Assembly (NCBI RefSeq): GCF_013034685.1
Contig: NZ_WQGO01000004.1
Location: forward strand, 1-64,000
From: Ruegeria lacuscaerulensis
Lineage (GTDB): Bacteria > Pseudomonadota > Alphaproteobacteria > Rhodobacterales > Rhodobacteraceae
Direction of reading: 5' to 3'
Length of the DNA stretch: 64,000 bases
This document shows, in pieces, positions 52,875 to 62,516 of the stretch; position 1 is the stretch's first letter, and each line of letters begins with the position of its first letter. Both the position numbers and the translations under genes were made by a program. The notes beneath the pieces were generated by a model. That model ran no database searches. It saw only the letters and a program-made list of their open reading frames with translations, and was not told the DNA's origin.

Positions 52875-53495
52875 TTATTCCGGCAACACCCCATTTGCCC
52901 AGATGCCGCGATTGCGAAGATCAGTTGAACTGACGTCAACCATCGGCATGTTGGCGAAACACCATGCCGGGGCCTCGGCCCGCCCCAGCAAATGCCGCGC
53001 CTGCCCGTCGATCCTGTAGCTGGAATAGACCCGTGCCGCCGGCGACATCCGGGCCGAGATGCGATCTCCCGGCCGCGCGACCACGCCCACCGGGATGCTG
53101 TCCATGATCAACCGCCAGTCTTTCCAGCGATGAAACTGCGCCAGATTGTCAGCCCCCATCAGCCACACGAACCTGACCCTCGGGTACAACCTGCGCAGCG
53201 CCGCCAACGTATCCGCGGTCGCGCGCGTCCCCGTCAGAGCCTCGATATCCGTCACCTCGACCCTGGGATGCTGCATCACATCCCGCGCCGCCTGCACCCG
53301 CTGGGACATGGGTGCAGGCCCGCGCTCCTTCAACGGATTTCCCGGAGATACGAGCCACCACACGCGATCCAACCCAAAGGCCTTCATCGCCTCACGCGTG
53401 ACATGCACATGGCCCTGATGCGGCGGATCAAATGATCCCCCGAACAGCCCAATCACCTGACCGGGCCGCGCATATGGTATCGCGTAACGCTCCAT
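52875..53495 (-). CDS. nadD: Nicotinate-nucleotide adenylyltransferase
   Basis: Adenylates nicotinate mononucleotide in NAD biosynthesis. The 206-aa product has [20 protein letters not shown] (HxGH nucleotide-transfer motif, near residues 17-36) and the C-terminal [12 protein letters not shown] (SSTxIR motif). [14 protein letters not shown] is typical. MERYAIPY at 53495 is taken as start; an upstream ATG at 53531 would overlap the MOSC stop region. Confidence 0.93.
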   Translation of the reverse strand: MERYAIPYARPGQVIGLFGGSFDPPHQGHVHVTREAMKAFGLDRVWWLVSPGNPLKERGPAPMSQRVQAARDVMQHPRVEVTDIEALTGTRATADTLAALRRLYPRVRFVWLMGADNLAQFHRWKDWRLIMDSIPVGVVARPGDRISARMSPAARVYSSYRIDGQARHLLGRAEAPAWCFANMPMVDVSSTDLRNRGIWANGVLPE

Positions 53496-53527
53496 ACCCT
53501 GCTGATGTTCAGAACTGGGACGGCTTG

Positions 53528-53998
53528 TCAATCAACCGGCTGCACGACATCACCCAACCTAACCCATCCGGGTTTGACGACCTCAGCGCACCACCCCCCA
53601 TGGCCGCGCACGGCGGAATAGCCACCTTTACCAAACGCTTCCTCCATCCGGCTGCACGGCGCACAGATCAAGGTAAAACGCAAAATCGCCTCGCCCACCT
53701 GCACCTCACGTCCTTTGAGCGCAGCCAGATTGATTCCCGACACGACCACGTTGCGCCGTAAGACTTCAGGCGTAACAGGCCCCTGCCCCAGATAAGAGCC
53801 AATCGCCGCCAGATGTTCTTGTTGGATCAAAGTCACCGCTCGCTTGCCCGCACGGGCGCGGTCTCCGTCCAAACCATCGGCGGAGATCATAACGGCATCG
53901 ACCGGTTGAACCTCGACCCTGCGATCAGGTCGCAGACCAATCCATTCCAGCCGACCCGGCTTGGCCCATCCTGCAATCAGTGCCGCCAAATCCGCCAT
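53528..53998 (-). CDS. MOSC-domain protein
   Basis: 156-aa protein with the MOSC (Moco sulfurase C-terminal) domain: [36 protein letters not shown] and a Cys in [17 protein letters not shown], followed by [16 protein letters not shown] GVYxxV end. Start ATG 53998 after GGGGGAA. Possibly transfers sulfur or acts on N-hydroxylated bases; substrate unknown. Divergent from ettA. Confidence 0.87.
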   Translation of the reverse strand: MADLAALIAGWAKPGRLEWIGLRPDRRVEVQPVDAVMISADGLDGDRARAGKRAVTLIQQEHLAAIGSYLGQGPVTPEVLRRNVVVSGINLAALKGREVQVGEAILRFTLICAPCSRMEEAFGKGGYSAVRGHGGWCAEVVKPGWVRLGDVVQPVD

Positions 53999-54135
53999 GC
54001 TTCCCCCTTTGCTACAATCGGACAACTACCGCCGCACATCCGAATGCAAAATTCACAAAACCACCAGCTTGCCCCGCCCGCCCCGCTTGGATATCAAGCG
54101 GATCAACCCAATTTCCCCGACCCAGAGGACGCGAC

Positions 54136-55791
54136 ATGGCCGCCTATCAATATGTCTACCACATGCAGGGTGTCTCAAAGACCTATCCCGGTGGCAAGAA
54201 GTGCTTTGAAAACATCCACCTGAGCTTTCTGCCCGGCGTGAAAATCGGTGTTGTCGGCGTCAACGGCGCGGGTAAGTCGACGCTGATGAAGATCATGGCC
54301 GGCCTCGACAAGGATTTCACCGGCGAGGCCTGGGCGGCCGAAGGTGCCAAAGTCGGTTACCTTCCGCAGGAACCAAAGCTGGACGAAACCCTGACCGTGC
54401 GCGAAAACGTCATGCTGGGCGTGGCGGAAAAGAAGGCGATCCTCGACCGCTATAATGAACTGGCCATGAACTACTCGGACGAAACTGCCGAGGAAATGGC
54501 CAAGCTTCAGGATGAAATCGACAGCCAGAACCTCTGGGATCTGGACAGCCAGATCGACGTCTCGATGGAGGCGCTGCGCTGCCCGCCGGACGATGCCAAC
54601 ATTGCCAACCTTTCGGGTGGTGAGAAACGCCGCGTGGCGCTCTGCAAGCTGCTGCTGGAAGCGCCCGACATGCTGCTGCTGGACGAACCAACCAACCACC
54701 TGGACGCCGAGACCATCGCCTGGCTGCAACAGCACCTGATCGACTATAAGGGCACCATCCTGATCGTCACCCACGACCGCTATTTCCTGGATGACATCAC
54801 CGGCTGGATTCTGGAACTCGACCGCGGTCGCGGTATCCCCTACGAGGGCAACTATTCCTCGTGGCTGGAACAAAAAGCCAAACGGCTGGAGCAGGAAGCC
54901 CGCGAGGACAAGTCCAAACAGAAGACCCTGCAGCGCGAATTGGAATGGATGCGTCAGGGCCAGAAGGCCCGTCAGGCCAAATCCAAGGCCCGGATCAACG
55001 CTTATAACGAGTTGGCTGAGCAGTCCGAGCGCGAAAAGCTGACCCGCGCCCAGATCGTCATCCCCAACGGCCAACGTCTTGGCGGCAAAGTGATCGAGGT
55101 CGAGGGGTTGTCGAAACACATGGGCGACAAACAACTGATCGAAGGGCTGGACTTCGCCCTGCCCCCCGGAGGCATTGTCGGCGTCATCGGTCCCAACGGT
55201 GCCGGTAAATCGACGCTGTTCAAGATGCTCACCGGTCAGGAACAGCCCGACAGCGGCACCATCACGCTGGGCGACACCGTCGAGCTGTCCTACGTCGACC
55301 AGTCCCGCGACGATCTAGCGGACAACGACACCGTGTGGGAGGCGATCACCGGCGGGGCCGAGATCATCCAGCTGGGCGACGCACAGGTCAATTCCCGCGC
55401 CTATTGCTCGTCCTTCAACTTCAAGGGTGGCGATCAGCAGAAAAAGGTCTCGCTACTGTCAGGTGGTGAGCGCAACCGCGTCCACATGGCCCGCCTGCTG
55501 AAAGAGGGCGGCAACGTCCTGCTGCTCGACGAGCCGACCAACGATTTGGACGTCGAAACCCTGCGCGCGCTGGAAGACGCTCTGGTCGATTTCGCAGGCT
55601 GCGCCGTGGTGATTTCGCACGACCGCTTTTTCCTCGACCGCATCTGCACGCATATTCTCGCCTTCGAAGGCGACGCCCATGTGGAGTGGTTTGAGGGCAA
55701 CTTCGAGGATTACGAAGAGGACAAAAAGCGCCGTCTGGGACCGGACGCGTTGGAGCCTAAGCGCTTGAAGCATAAGAAGTTCGCCCGGTGA
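54136..55791 (+). CDS. ettA: Energy-dependent translational throttle protein EttA (ABC-F)
   Basis: 551-aa ABC-F ATPase that binds the ribosomal E site and gates the first elongation steps by ATP/ADP ratio. Two ATPase domains: first GVNGAGKST, LSGGEKRRVAL, LLLDEPTNHLDAET; second GPNGAGKST, LSGGERNRVHM, LLLDEPTNDLDVET. Between them lies the linker rich in charged residues (WLEQKAKRLEQEAREDKSKQ). MAAYQYVYHMQGVSKTYPGGK is the EttA opening; ATG 54136 has GAGGA upstream. Its last 100 bp recur as a decayed inverted copy at 57384-57484. Confidence 0.95.
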   Translation: MAAYQYVYHMQGVSKTYPGGKKCFENIHLSFLPGVKIGVVGVNGAGKSTLMKIMAGLDKDFTGEAWAAEGAKVGYLPQEPKLDETLTVRENVMLGVAEKKAILDRYNELAMNYSDETAEEMAKLQDEIDSQNLWDLDSQIDVSMEALRCPPDDANIANLSGGEKRRVALCKLLLEAPDMLLLDEPTNHLDAETIAWLQQHLIDYKGTILIVTHDRYFLDDITGWILELDRGRGIPYEGNYSSWLEQKAKRLEQEAREDKSKQKTLQRELEWMRQGQKARQAKSKARINAYNELAEQSEREKLTRAQIVIPNGQRLGGKVIEVEGLSKHMGDKQLIEGLDFALPPGGIVGVIGPNGAGKSTLFKMLTGQEQPDSGTITLGDTVELSYVDQSRDDLADNDTVWEAITGGAEIIQLGDAQVNSRAYCSSFNFKGGDQQKKVSLLSGGERNRVHMARLLKEGGNVLLLDEPTNDLDVETLRALEDALVDFAGCAVVISHDRFFLDRICTHILAFEGDAHVEWFEGNFEDYEEDKKRRLGPDALEPKRLKHKKFAR

Positions 55792-56516
55792 GAACCCGAA
55801 CTTTCAAACATGTGTTCCAATCGCTGTTTCAGGCGATTGGACGCATTGCACGGTTTGGAAAGGCATCGGACCGCGACCATTGCGTCATAGTCGCTAGCAA
55901 CGGTCGATCCGGAAGTACCGTGACTTATCTTGCCCTTAGCAAGGCACTTAGAAAAAGATACCCTTCAGCGGCAGAACGCTCGGCCTTCGTTGCTCGTCTC
56001 AGGGACGCCGAATTCAAAGCCCCGTTCGTCTACAAAACCCATGATTTTCCGCAGGCGTTGTTAGAGTGGCCAGCCGATACCAGAGTGGTTTTTTGCTTCG
56101 GTTCCACCAAAGATTCGGCCTTTTCCGTCTATTCGGCAAAAGAACGGTATGGGGAAGATTGGATCCGACAGCATTTTTATCACCTTCATGCGACTGGCGA
56201 ATACTGCGATCTGTTTCAGCGGGATATTCTGCAACAAGCCAAGCAGATAAAAGAATGGGCCGTATTTGAGGACGTCCCCGTTTTATGTGTTCACTATGAT
56301 GCGATATGGGATCATCAAAGCGACATATCGGAATTTACCGGCCTGAAAATGAAGCTTCCGAAACGTGAACAGCGCGCGCCCAAAGAGATTCCGACTGAAC
56401 TCAGGTCGGCGGCAAGCCATGTTTACGATTCGATTGATGAAATTGTCGAAGAACTGCCAAGGTGTTTTATAGCATCACCCAAATACGCTGATATTGTCGC
56501 CAAGCTTCCGGTTTAG
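55788..56516 (+). CDS. Sulfotransferase-like protein
   Basis: 242-aa protein. VIVASNGRSGSTVTYLALSKAL at about residues 33-54 resembles the 5'-phosphosulfate loop (GRSGST) of PAPS-dependent sulfotransferases, and FVYKTHDFPQALL near 77-89 gives the Lys-His catalytic region. The 3'-phosphate-binding Arg/Ser region is less clear. The GTG start overlaps the ettA stop, which is odd, and the true start may be a few codons later. Base composition is lower in GC than ettA and cspA, suggesting acquisition. Acceptor unknown. Confidence 0.65.
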   Translation: MRTRTFKHVFQSLFQAIGRIARFGKASDRDHCVIVASNGRSGSTVTYLALSKALRKRYPSAAERSAFVARLRDAEFKAPFVYKTHDFPQALLEWPADTRVVFCFGSTKDSAFSVYSAKERYGEDWIRQHFYHLHATGEYCDLFQRDILQQAKQIKEWAVFEDVPVLCVHYDAIWDHQSDISEFTGLKMKLPKREQRAPKEIPTELRSAASHVYDSIDEIVEELPRCFIASPKYADIVAKLPV

Positions 56517-56645
56517 ATGCAAAGCGGAAGGCCAGCGCAAACCCGCTAGCTCGGGCGATCGATGACGCCCCTATTCGCTTGCTTTTGAAAGTTCCGAGTA
56601 AGAACCTGCTGATGTTTAAAGGTATTTGTTGGAAAGGGTGAACAA

Positions 56646-57275
56646 ATGACCAGTAATACAGGGGTCTGGTATAGCCGGGTGATGGTAGATTCAACGTTGA
56701 TTAAACCGTTCACATCGGAACAGGCTTTGAACGATTTACCGGCTGCCGGAGCAGGGTCAAAAAACAACAAGGCAGGGATCGCTCAACCTCGTGATGCATT
56801 TTCCGATGTAATTTTTGGAATATATCGGGACCAAAAGCTAAAGGCGCAACCGGATATTTTCAACGGGCCGTACGGCCTTGTTGTTTCTCGCGCGGTTGCT
56901 GATGTTTTTCGTGAAGCGGACCTTGGAAAGACGCAGCTTTACCCATTGAAACTTTGCCAGCACGACCGTGTGACGCCGGTAGAGGGGGAGTATTTTACTC
57001 TGGCATTGGGGGAGCAGAAAACGGTATTTGTTCCCGAGCAGTCCAAAGGGATTGAAGCTTTGGGGAACACGCCGGAAATCTGGATTCATTTGGGAAATAA
57101 ACCCAATGATTTTGATTACTTCGTGTCAAGTGACGCTTTGGGTGGGCCCGATCTGTGGACTGATCCGCAACTGCACCGGAGCCTGTTTCTAAGTGACCGT
57201 CTTGTCAAAGCGCTGAGGGCTGCAAAGCTCACACGCCGCTTCGGCCTGAGCAAATGCAAGGTTATTTCGGCCTAG
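56646..57275 (+). CDS. DUF1629/Imm43-like protein (possible orphan immunity protein)
   Basis: 209-aa protein. The central NGPYGLVVSRAVADVFREADLG and terminal GGPDLWTDPQLHRSLFLSDRLVKALRAAKLT have the pattern of the DUF1629/Imm43 immunity family (a Leu-rich helix after a short FLSDRL/IVSEKL box, twice). AT-richer than neighbours. GGAAAGGGTG precedes the ATG. No toxin gene is adjacent, so if the assignment holds it is an orphan immunity gene. Family call is by reading only. Confidence 0.55.
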   Translation: MTSNTGVWYSRVMVDSTLIKPFTSEQALNDLPAAGAGSKNNKAGIAQPRDAFSDVIFGIYRDQKLKAQPDIFNGPYGLVVSRAVADVFREADLGKTQLYPLKLCQHDRVTPVEGEYFTLALGEQKTVFVPEQSKGIEALGNTPEIWIHLGNKPNDFDYFVSSDALGGPDLWTDPQLHRSLFLSDRLVKALRAAKLTRRFGLSKCKVISA

Positions 57276-57383
57276 GCCATTTCAGCGACAAGACTGCCGT
57301 CGCGGGCCGAGAATAAGACAACAACGCCTGCAATGCAGACGCTTTCCGGTGTGCTTCGGGATTTGAAAGTCAAGATTTCCACG

Positions 57384-57484
57384 CAAACGTCTTATGCTTC
57401 AACCGCTTGGGCCTGAACGCGCCCGGTCTCAGACGGTGCTTTTTGACCTTTTCGCAATCCTGAAGTTGCCCTCGAACCATTCCC
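57384..57484 (-). pseudogene. Inverted, decayed copy of the ettA 3' end
   Basis: On the minus strand this segment aligns with the last 100 bp of ettA (55685-55788), sharing runs such as GAGGGCAACTTC, GTCAAAAAGC/GACAAAAAGC, CACCGTCTG/CGCCGTCTG and TTGAAGCATAAG, with scattered substitutions and a one-base deletion after AACTTC that breaks the frame. It bounds the sulfotransferase and DUF1629 genes on the far side. The surrounding 57276-57679 has no other gene; a 7-bp hairpin TGTACCG/CGGTACA sits at 57494-57511 and the rest is the cold-shock gene leader. Confidence 0.8.
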
Positions 57485-57679
57485 GTCGCGGTTTGTACCG
57501 ATTGCGGTACACATAGACGATCACCCTTGCCACATCCCCACACCAATGCCATATCCAAAGGGCTAACGTTTTTCTATTTCGACCTACTGTCTCCTTTTTC
57601 GGCGCTCAGTCATTCGATCCAGACTACGACGCCAGGCTGCCGCAAATCCGTGGGCAGCACCAAACAGGAGAATACGGAT

Positions 57680-57886
57680 ATGCCCGCAGGCACCGTTAAA
57701 TGGTTCAACACCACCAAAGGCTACGGCTTCATCGCACCCGAAGATGGCGGCAAAGACATCTTCGTTCATATCTCGGCTGTCGAACGCTCGGGCCTGACCG
57801 GTCTGGCAGACAACCAGAAGGTCACCTACGAGCTTCGCTCGGGTCGTGACGGTCGCGAAAGCGCCGACAATATCGAGCTGGCGTAA
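57680..57886 (+). CDS. cspA: Cold-shock protein
   Basis: 68-aa single CSD protein. GTVKWFNTTKGYGFIAPEDGGKDIFVHISAVE holds RNP1 (KGYGFI) and RNP2 (DIFVHIS), ssRNA/ssDNA-binding motifs. AGGAG at 57666-57670 precedes ATG 57680. Upstream frame extension is not needed. Followed by a strong terminator. Confidence 0.95.
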   Translation: MPAGTVKWFNTTKGYGFIAPEDGGKDIFVHISAVERSGLTGLADNQKVTYELRSGRDGRESADNIELA

Positions 57887-57894
57887 GCCGGTCC

Positions 57895-57921
57895 AAGGGC
57901 AGGGGTATCCCCTGCCCTTTT
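57895..57921 (+). terminator. Rho-independent terminator of the cold-shock gene
   Basis: GGGCAGGGG (57897-57905), loop TAT, CCCCTGCCC (57909-57917) and four T. It is 8-10 bp after the cspA stop codon. Confidence 0.92.
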
Positions 57922-58046
57922 GCCAAGCTGCGCTGCGTTTTCAGCGCAACATCACATTTCAGTTACTCTTCGCAGCCGCTTGACCGGATCAGCTATCATC
58001 CCGACACTATGGTGATGATTTTCCTGTTGTATTGAAGAGACCCGAT

Positions 58047-58607
58047 ATGTTCACACGCCGCACGTTCCTGACGGCCGCCGCCGCGACAAGCCTTGTTCCG
58101 CATGTGGCGTCTGCCAAGACGAAGACAGCCGAATACGACCCCACGCCGCAATATGTGCGGATCAAGAAAGAATTCCTGCCGGGGCAGTTGCTGGTCGTTC
58201 CCCGCTCATTCTACCTGTATTTCGTGACCGAGCCGCGCAAGGCTATCCGCTATGGCTGCGGGGTTGGTCGGGCCGGGCTGGAATTCACCGGCACCGCCAC
58301 GATCGACGTCAAGAAAGAGTGGCCCACCTGGCGCCCAACGGACGAGATGATCGAGCGCGAGCCCATCACCTATGCCCGCTTCAAGGATAACGACTATGTC
58401 CAGCCGGGCGGTGGCGACAATCCATTGGGCGCCCGCGCGCTGTATTTGTTCCAAAACGGCATAGACACTTATTTCCGCATTCACGGCACGACGCAGCCCA
58501 GCACCATCGGAACCGCCGCCTCGAATGGCTGCATTCGAATGTTGAACGCCCATGTCATCGACCTGTACGCGCGGGTGCCGATAGGAACCGTCGTGACTGT
58601 GATCTGA
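58047..58607 (+). CDS. L,D-transpeptidase (YkuD family)
   Basis: 186-aa periplasmic peptidoglycan cross-linking or lipoprotein-attaching enzyme. MFTRRTFLTAAAATSLVPHVASA is a Tat-type signal. Catalytic motif HGTTQPSTIGTAASNGCIRM, with His and the nucleophile Cys in SNGC. LLVVPRSFYLYFV and AIRYGCGVGRAGLEFTG are the YkuD core. Start ATG 58047. Convergent with the arylesterase gene with no gap. Confidence 0.9.
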   Translation: MFTRRTFLTAAAATSLVPHVASAKTKTAEYDPTPQYVRIKKEFLPGQLLVVPRSFYLYFVTEPRKAIRYGCGVGRAGLEFTGTATIDVKKEWPTWRPTDEMIEREPITYARFKDNDYVQPGGGDNPLGARALYLFQNGIDTYFRIHGTTQPSTIGTAASNGCIRMLNAHVIDLYARVPIGTVVTVI

Positions 58608-59267
58608 TTAGTCCGACGCTGCTTGGACCAGTTCCACCACATAGGGGCCTATTTCGGCGACGATCAAAGCCACGCCCTGGGCGTTGGGGTGGATGCCATC
58701 GGGTTGCATATATGTGCGGGCTGCATCGGGATCGCCGTCTCGGGTCAGGCCGGCGAAAAAACTGGGTGCATAGCCGGATTGGTACCCAGCGGCCAGTTCG
58801 GGATAGATCGTATCGAAGGCCGCTTTGTAGTCGGGCCCGTAATTTCCCGGTGCCTGCATCCCAACCAACAACACATTCACATCTGACGCACGCGCGGCTT
58901 GCATGATTTGCTCAAGATTGGCCCGCGACACAGCCGGATCGATCCCACGTAACAAGTCGTTCCCGCCCAAAGCCACGATCATGCCATCCACATCCGGCGT
59001 CAGCGTCCAGTGAACCCGCGCCGCGCCGCCGGCGGTGGTATCCCCTGAAACTCCGGCATTGATCAGGCGCACATCCACGCCCTGATCCTGTAACCAACGT
59101 TCCAGCTGAGGCACAAACCCGTCCTGGGCGGGCAGCCCGTAACCCTGTGTCAGCGAATCCCCCAATGCAGCAATCACGACCTGTTCGGCTGTGGCGGCAA
59201 TACCGCAAACTGCAAACAGGCAAGACAACAAAGCCTTGCGCAATATCCGAACCGCTCCATATCCCAA
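58608..59267 (-). CDS. Arylesterase/lysophospholipase (TesA-like SGNH hydrolase)
   Basis: 219-aa exported esterase with signal peptide (LLSCLFAVCGIAATA). SGNH blocks: ALGDSLTQGYGLP (Ser), GVSGDTTAGG (Gly), ALGGNDLLRG (Asn) and DGIHPNAQG (Asp/His). Divergent from the LolD-type ABC ATPase, the conserved TesA/YbbA/YbbP arrangement. Confidence 0.93.
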   Translation of the reverse strand: MGYGAVRILRKALLSCLFAVCGIAATAEQVVIAALGDSLTQGYGLPAQDGFVPQLERWLQDQGVDVRLINAGVSGDTTAGGAARVHWTLTPDVDGMIVALGGNDLLRGIDPAVSRANLEQIMQAARASDVNVLLVGMQAPGNYGPDYKAAFDTIYPELAAGYQSGYAPSFFAGLTRDGDPDAARTYMQPDGIHPNAQGVALIVAEIGPYVVELVQAASD

Positions 59268-59293
59268 AAGAACGCCTCCGTGTGGATTGACCT

Positions 59294-59989
59294 ATGACGA
59301 CACCTGTTCTTTCTCTCCAAGATGCGGCTTTGTCGCTGGATGGCAATGCCGGACGGGTGAAAATCCTGCATGGTATCTCTCTATCGGTTCAAAAGGGCGA
59401 GACTTTGGGCCTTGTTGGCCCGTCTGGGTCCGGCAAATCCTCATTGTTGATGCTGATGGGCGGGTTAGAGCGTGCGACTGGCGGCAAGATCGAAGCTCTG
59501 GGGCGGGATCTGACTGATTTGGACGAAGACAACCTCGCCCGGTTTCGACGTGACGCGATGGGCGTTGTGTTCCAGAATTTCCACCTGATCCCCACGATGA
59601 CTGCGCTGGAAAATGTCGCCACGCCGCTGGAATTGGCGGGGCTCCGGGACGCGTTTGACCGGGCCGAAAGTGAACTGGATGCGGTCGGCCTATCGCATCG
59701 GCGCGATCACTATCCTGCGCAGCTTTCGGGGGGTGAGCAGCAGCGCGTGGCACTTGCGCGTGCATCGGCGCCGCGCCCGCAGATCCTGCTGGCGGACGAG
59801 CCAACGGGGAATTTGGATGAAACCAACGGGGCCGCGATTGTTGATCTGCTGTTCGACCTGCGCGACCGTCACGGGGCGACTTTGGTTCTGGTCACGCACA
59901 GTCACAGCCTTGCGCGCAGATGCGACCGGGTTGTCCGGTTGCGCGATGGGCGTATTGCAGAAGATATCCAGCAAGAGGCCGCGGAATGA
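59294..59989 (+). CDS. ABC transporter ATP-binding protein (YbbA/LolD type)
   Basis: 231-aa ATPase: GPSGSGKSSLLMLMGGLER, LSGGEQQRVALARA and ILLADEPTGNLDETNG, with VFQNFHLIPTMTALENV. This is the MacB/LolD class. It overlaps the FtsX permease gene by 4 bp (ATGA). Partner of the permease that follows. Confidence 0.93.
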   Translation: MTTPVLSLQDAALSLDGNAGRVKILHGISLSVQKGETLGLVGPSGSGKSSLLMLMGGLERATGGKIEALGRDLTDLDEDNLARFRRDAMGVVFQNFHLIPTMTALENVATPLELAGLRDAFDRAESELDAVGLSHRRDHYPAQLSGGEQQRVALARASAPRPQILLADEPTGNLDETNGAAIVDLLFDLRDRHGATLVLVTHSHSLARRCDRVVRLRDGRIAEDIQQEAAE

Positions 59990-62514
59990 GCCTGCGCCTC
60001 GCCGGACGTCTGGCGCGGCGCGAATTGCGCGCAGGGCCGCGTGGCTTCCGCGTGTTTCTGGCCTGCCTCGCCCTTGGTGTCGCCGCCATCGCCGCCGTCG
60101 GGTCCGTGCGTCAGGCCATCCAGACTGGGCTTGCACAAGAGGGTGCCGCATTGCTGGGTGGCGACGCCCAGTTGGAATTTACCTATCGCTTTGCCACCGA
60201 AGCCGAGCGCGACTGGATGGGCCAAGTGGCCTCTGCCGTCTCGGAGGTCGTTGATTTCCGATCAATGGCCGTCGCGCGGCAAGGCCATACCCCGGAGCGT
60301 GCGTTAACGCAGGTCAAGGCCGTGGACGCGGCCTATCCTCTGGTCGGAACACCAGTGCTAGACCCCGATATACCGCTGCCCTCTGCGCTTGACGGGGCTG
60401 ACGATCTGCCCGGGGCCGTCATGGACCCTTCACTGATCGACCGGTTGGGTTTGTCTGTAGGCGATCGGTTTTCTCTAGGCACGCAAGAGTTTCTGCTGAC
60501 CGCCGCGCTGATCCATGAACCGGATGGAGCTGCGGATGGATTCGGTCTGGGTCCGCGTACTCTGGTACGCACGCAGGATTTGCAAGCGTCTGGCCTGCTA
60601 GCACCGGGCACCTTGTTTTCCACCAAATACCGGCTGGATCTACTGCAATCGGTAGACCTTGCAGAACTGGCGTCGCAGGCAAACACAACGTTCGACGGCA
60701 CGGGAATGCGCTGGACAGATGCGCGAAACGGCGCGCCGGGCATCGCCGAATTCGTCGCCCGTCTCAGTGCCTTTCTGGTACTGGTCGGGCTTTCGGGTCT
60801 GGCCGTGGGCGGCATTGGCGTATCGGCCGCGGTATCTGCATTCCTCGCCCAAAAGACCGAGACAATCGCAACCCTGCGCACACTGGGCGCAGACCGCGCA
60901 ACGATCTTTCAGACCTATCTGATCCAGATCGGCATTCTCTCGGGTATAGGCGTCCTGCTAGGCATTGCTCTGGGCGGGCTGCTACCGCTGGCGCTCGCCC
61001 CGCTGATCGAGGCCCAGCTTCCCATCCCAGCCGTCTTTTCGCTGTATCCAGAACCGCTGGCCGAGGCTGCGCTCTATGGTGTTCTGACCGCCTTTCTGTT
61101 TACCCTCTGGCCCTTGGCCCGCACCGAAGAGGTCCGCGCTGCCACCCTATTTCGGGACGCGCTGTCATCGGCCCGCGCCCTGCCTCGCCTGCGCTACATC
61201 GTTGCCACCGGGGTGGGGCTGGCGCTGCTGATCGCGTCGGCGGCGTGGTTCAGCGGGTCAGCCCGCCTGACGCTCTGGACGGGCGGCGGGCTGGTTGGCG
61301 CGCTGATTCTTCTCTCGGTCGCGGCGATGGCAATTCGTAGACTGGCCCGATACGGCGCGCGCCCCGCGCGTGGACACCCGGCGCTACGCTGGGCCTTTTC
61401 CGCCATTTCCGACCCGCGCGAGGGTGCGTCTTCGGTTGTGTTGTCGCTGGGTCTGGGCCTGTCCGTTCTGGCCGCCGTTGGGCAAATCGACGGCACCCTG
61501 CGTAACGCAATATCCGGCAATCTGCCAGACGTCGCGCCCTCGTATTTCTTCGTCGACATTCAGAAGGACCAAATGTCCGGCTTTTCCGAACGTCTTGAAA
61601 CCGACCCTGCCGTCACCCGCGTCGAAAGCGCGCCGATGCTGCGTGGCATCCTCACGCAGATCAACGGCCAACCGGCTCGTGACGTCGCCGGGGACCACTG
61701 GGTTCTGGACGGCGACCGTGGCGTAACCTATTCCGCAGCACCCCCGCAAAACACCCGCGTCACCGCCGGAGAATGGTGGGCAGATGACTATTCCGGTACC
61801 CCGCAAGTCAGCTTTGCCGCCGAAGAAGCGCAAGAGATGGGCCTGAAACTGGGCGACACCCTGACGGTCAATATTCTGGGGCGCGACATCACCGCTGAAC
61901 TGACCTCACTGCGCGAGGTTGATTTCTCGACGGCGGGGATTGGGTTCATCATGTCCATGAACCCATCGGCCCTTGCCGGAGCCCCGCACAGCTTTATTGC
62001 CACTGTCTATGCCGAAGAGCCCGCCGAAGCCGCAATCCAACGCGACCTGGCTGAGCAATTTCCCAACATTACTGCTATTCGCGTCCGCGACGCCATCGAC
62101 CGAATCTCGGGGCTGTTGGCAGGGTTGGCTGCAGCCACATCTTATGGCGCAGGTGTATCGCTGCTGACCGGCTTCCTTGTCCTAATCGGCGCAGCCGCCG
62201 CAGGAGAGCCCGCCCGCAGGCATGAAGCAGCGATTCTGAAAACACTGGGCGCAGACCGCGGTCGCATCCTGCTGAGTTTTGCCCTGCGCGCTGCCCTACT
62301 CGGCGCCGCTGCGGGCGCGGTGGCCCTGCTCACCGGCATATTGGGCGGATGGGCAGTGGCGACCTATATCTTCGACACCGATTTCAGCATCATCTGGGGT
62401 TCGGCGCTGGGAATTATTGTCGCCGGCCTCCTCGTGACCCTCGGCGCAGGCCTGTTCTTTGCGCTGCGCCCGTTGGCGGTACGACCGGCCCGCATCCTGC
62501 GAGCCAGTGACTGA
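59986..62514 (+). CDS. FtsX-like permease (YbbP type)
   Basis: 842-aa membrane protein. MSLRLAGRLARRELRAG starts at ATG 59986. Two FtsX modules: residues about 230-420 with FLVLVGLSGLAVGGIGVSAAVSAFL and a second at the C-terminus (SLLTGFLVLIGAAAAGEP, ALRAALLGAAAGAVALLTGI, IIVAGLLVTLGAGLFFALR), each with several membrane helices, and large periplasmic domains between. Works with the preceding ATPase, probably on lipoproteins or peptidoglycan enzymes, or lipophilic compounds (inference). Confidence 0.9.
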   Translation: MSLRLAGRLARRELRAGPRGFRVFLACLALGVAAIAAVGSVRQAIQTGLAQEGAALLGGDAQLEFTYRFATEAERDWMGQVASAVSEVVDFRSMAVARQGHTPERALTQVKAVDAAYPLVGTPVLDPDIPLPSALDGADDLPGAVMDPSLIDRLGLSVGDRFSLGTQEFLLTAALIHEPDGAADGFGLGPRTLVRTQDLQASGLLAPGTLFSTKYRLDLLQSVDLAELASQANTTFDGTGMRWTDARNGAPGIAEFVARLSAFLVLVGLSGLAVGGIGVSAAVSAFLAQKTETIATLRTLGADRATIFQTYLIQIGILSGIGVLLGIALGGLLPLALAPLIEAQLPIPAVFSLYPEPLAEAALYGVLTAFLFTLWPLARTEEVRAATLFRDALSSARALPRLRYIVATGVGLALLIASAAWFSGSARLTLWTGGGLVGALILLSVAAMAIRRLARYGARPARGHPALRWAFSAISDPREGASSVVLSLGLGLSVLAAVGQIDGTLRNAISGNLPDVAPSYFFVDIQKDQMSGFSERLETDPAVTRVESAPMLRGILTQINGQPARDVAGDHWVLDGDRGVTYSAAPPQNTRVTAGEWWADDYSGTPQVSFAAEEAQEMGLKLGDTLTVNILGRDITAELTSLREVDFSTAGIGFIMSMNPSALAGAPHSFIATVYAEEPAEAAIQRDLAEQFPNITAIRVRDAIDRISGLLAGLAAATSYGAGVSLLTGFLVLIGAAAAGEPARRHEAAILKTLGADRGRILLSFALRAALLGAAAGAVALLTGILGGWAVATYIFDTDFSIIWGSALGIIVAGLLVTLGAGLFFALRPLAVRPARILRASD

Positions 62515-62516
62515 AC

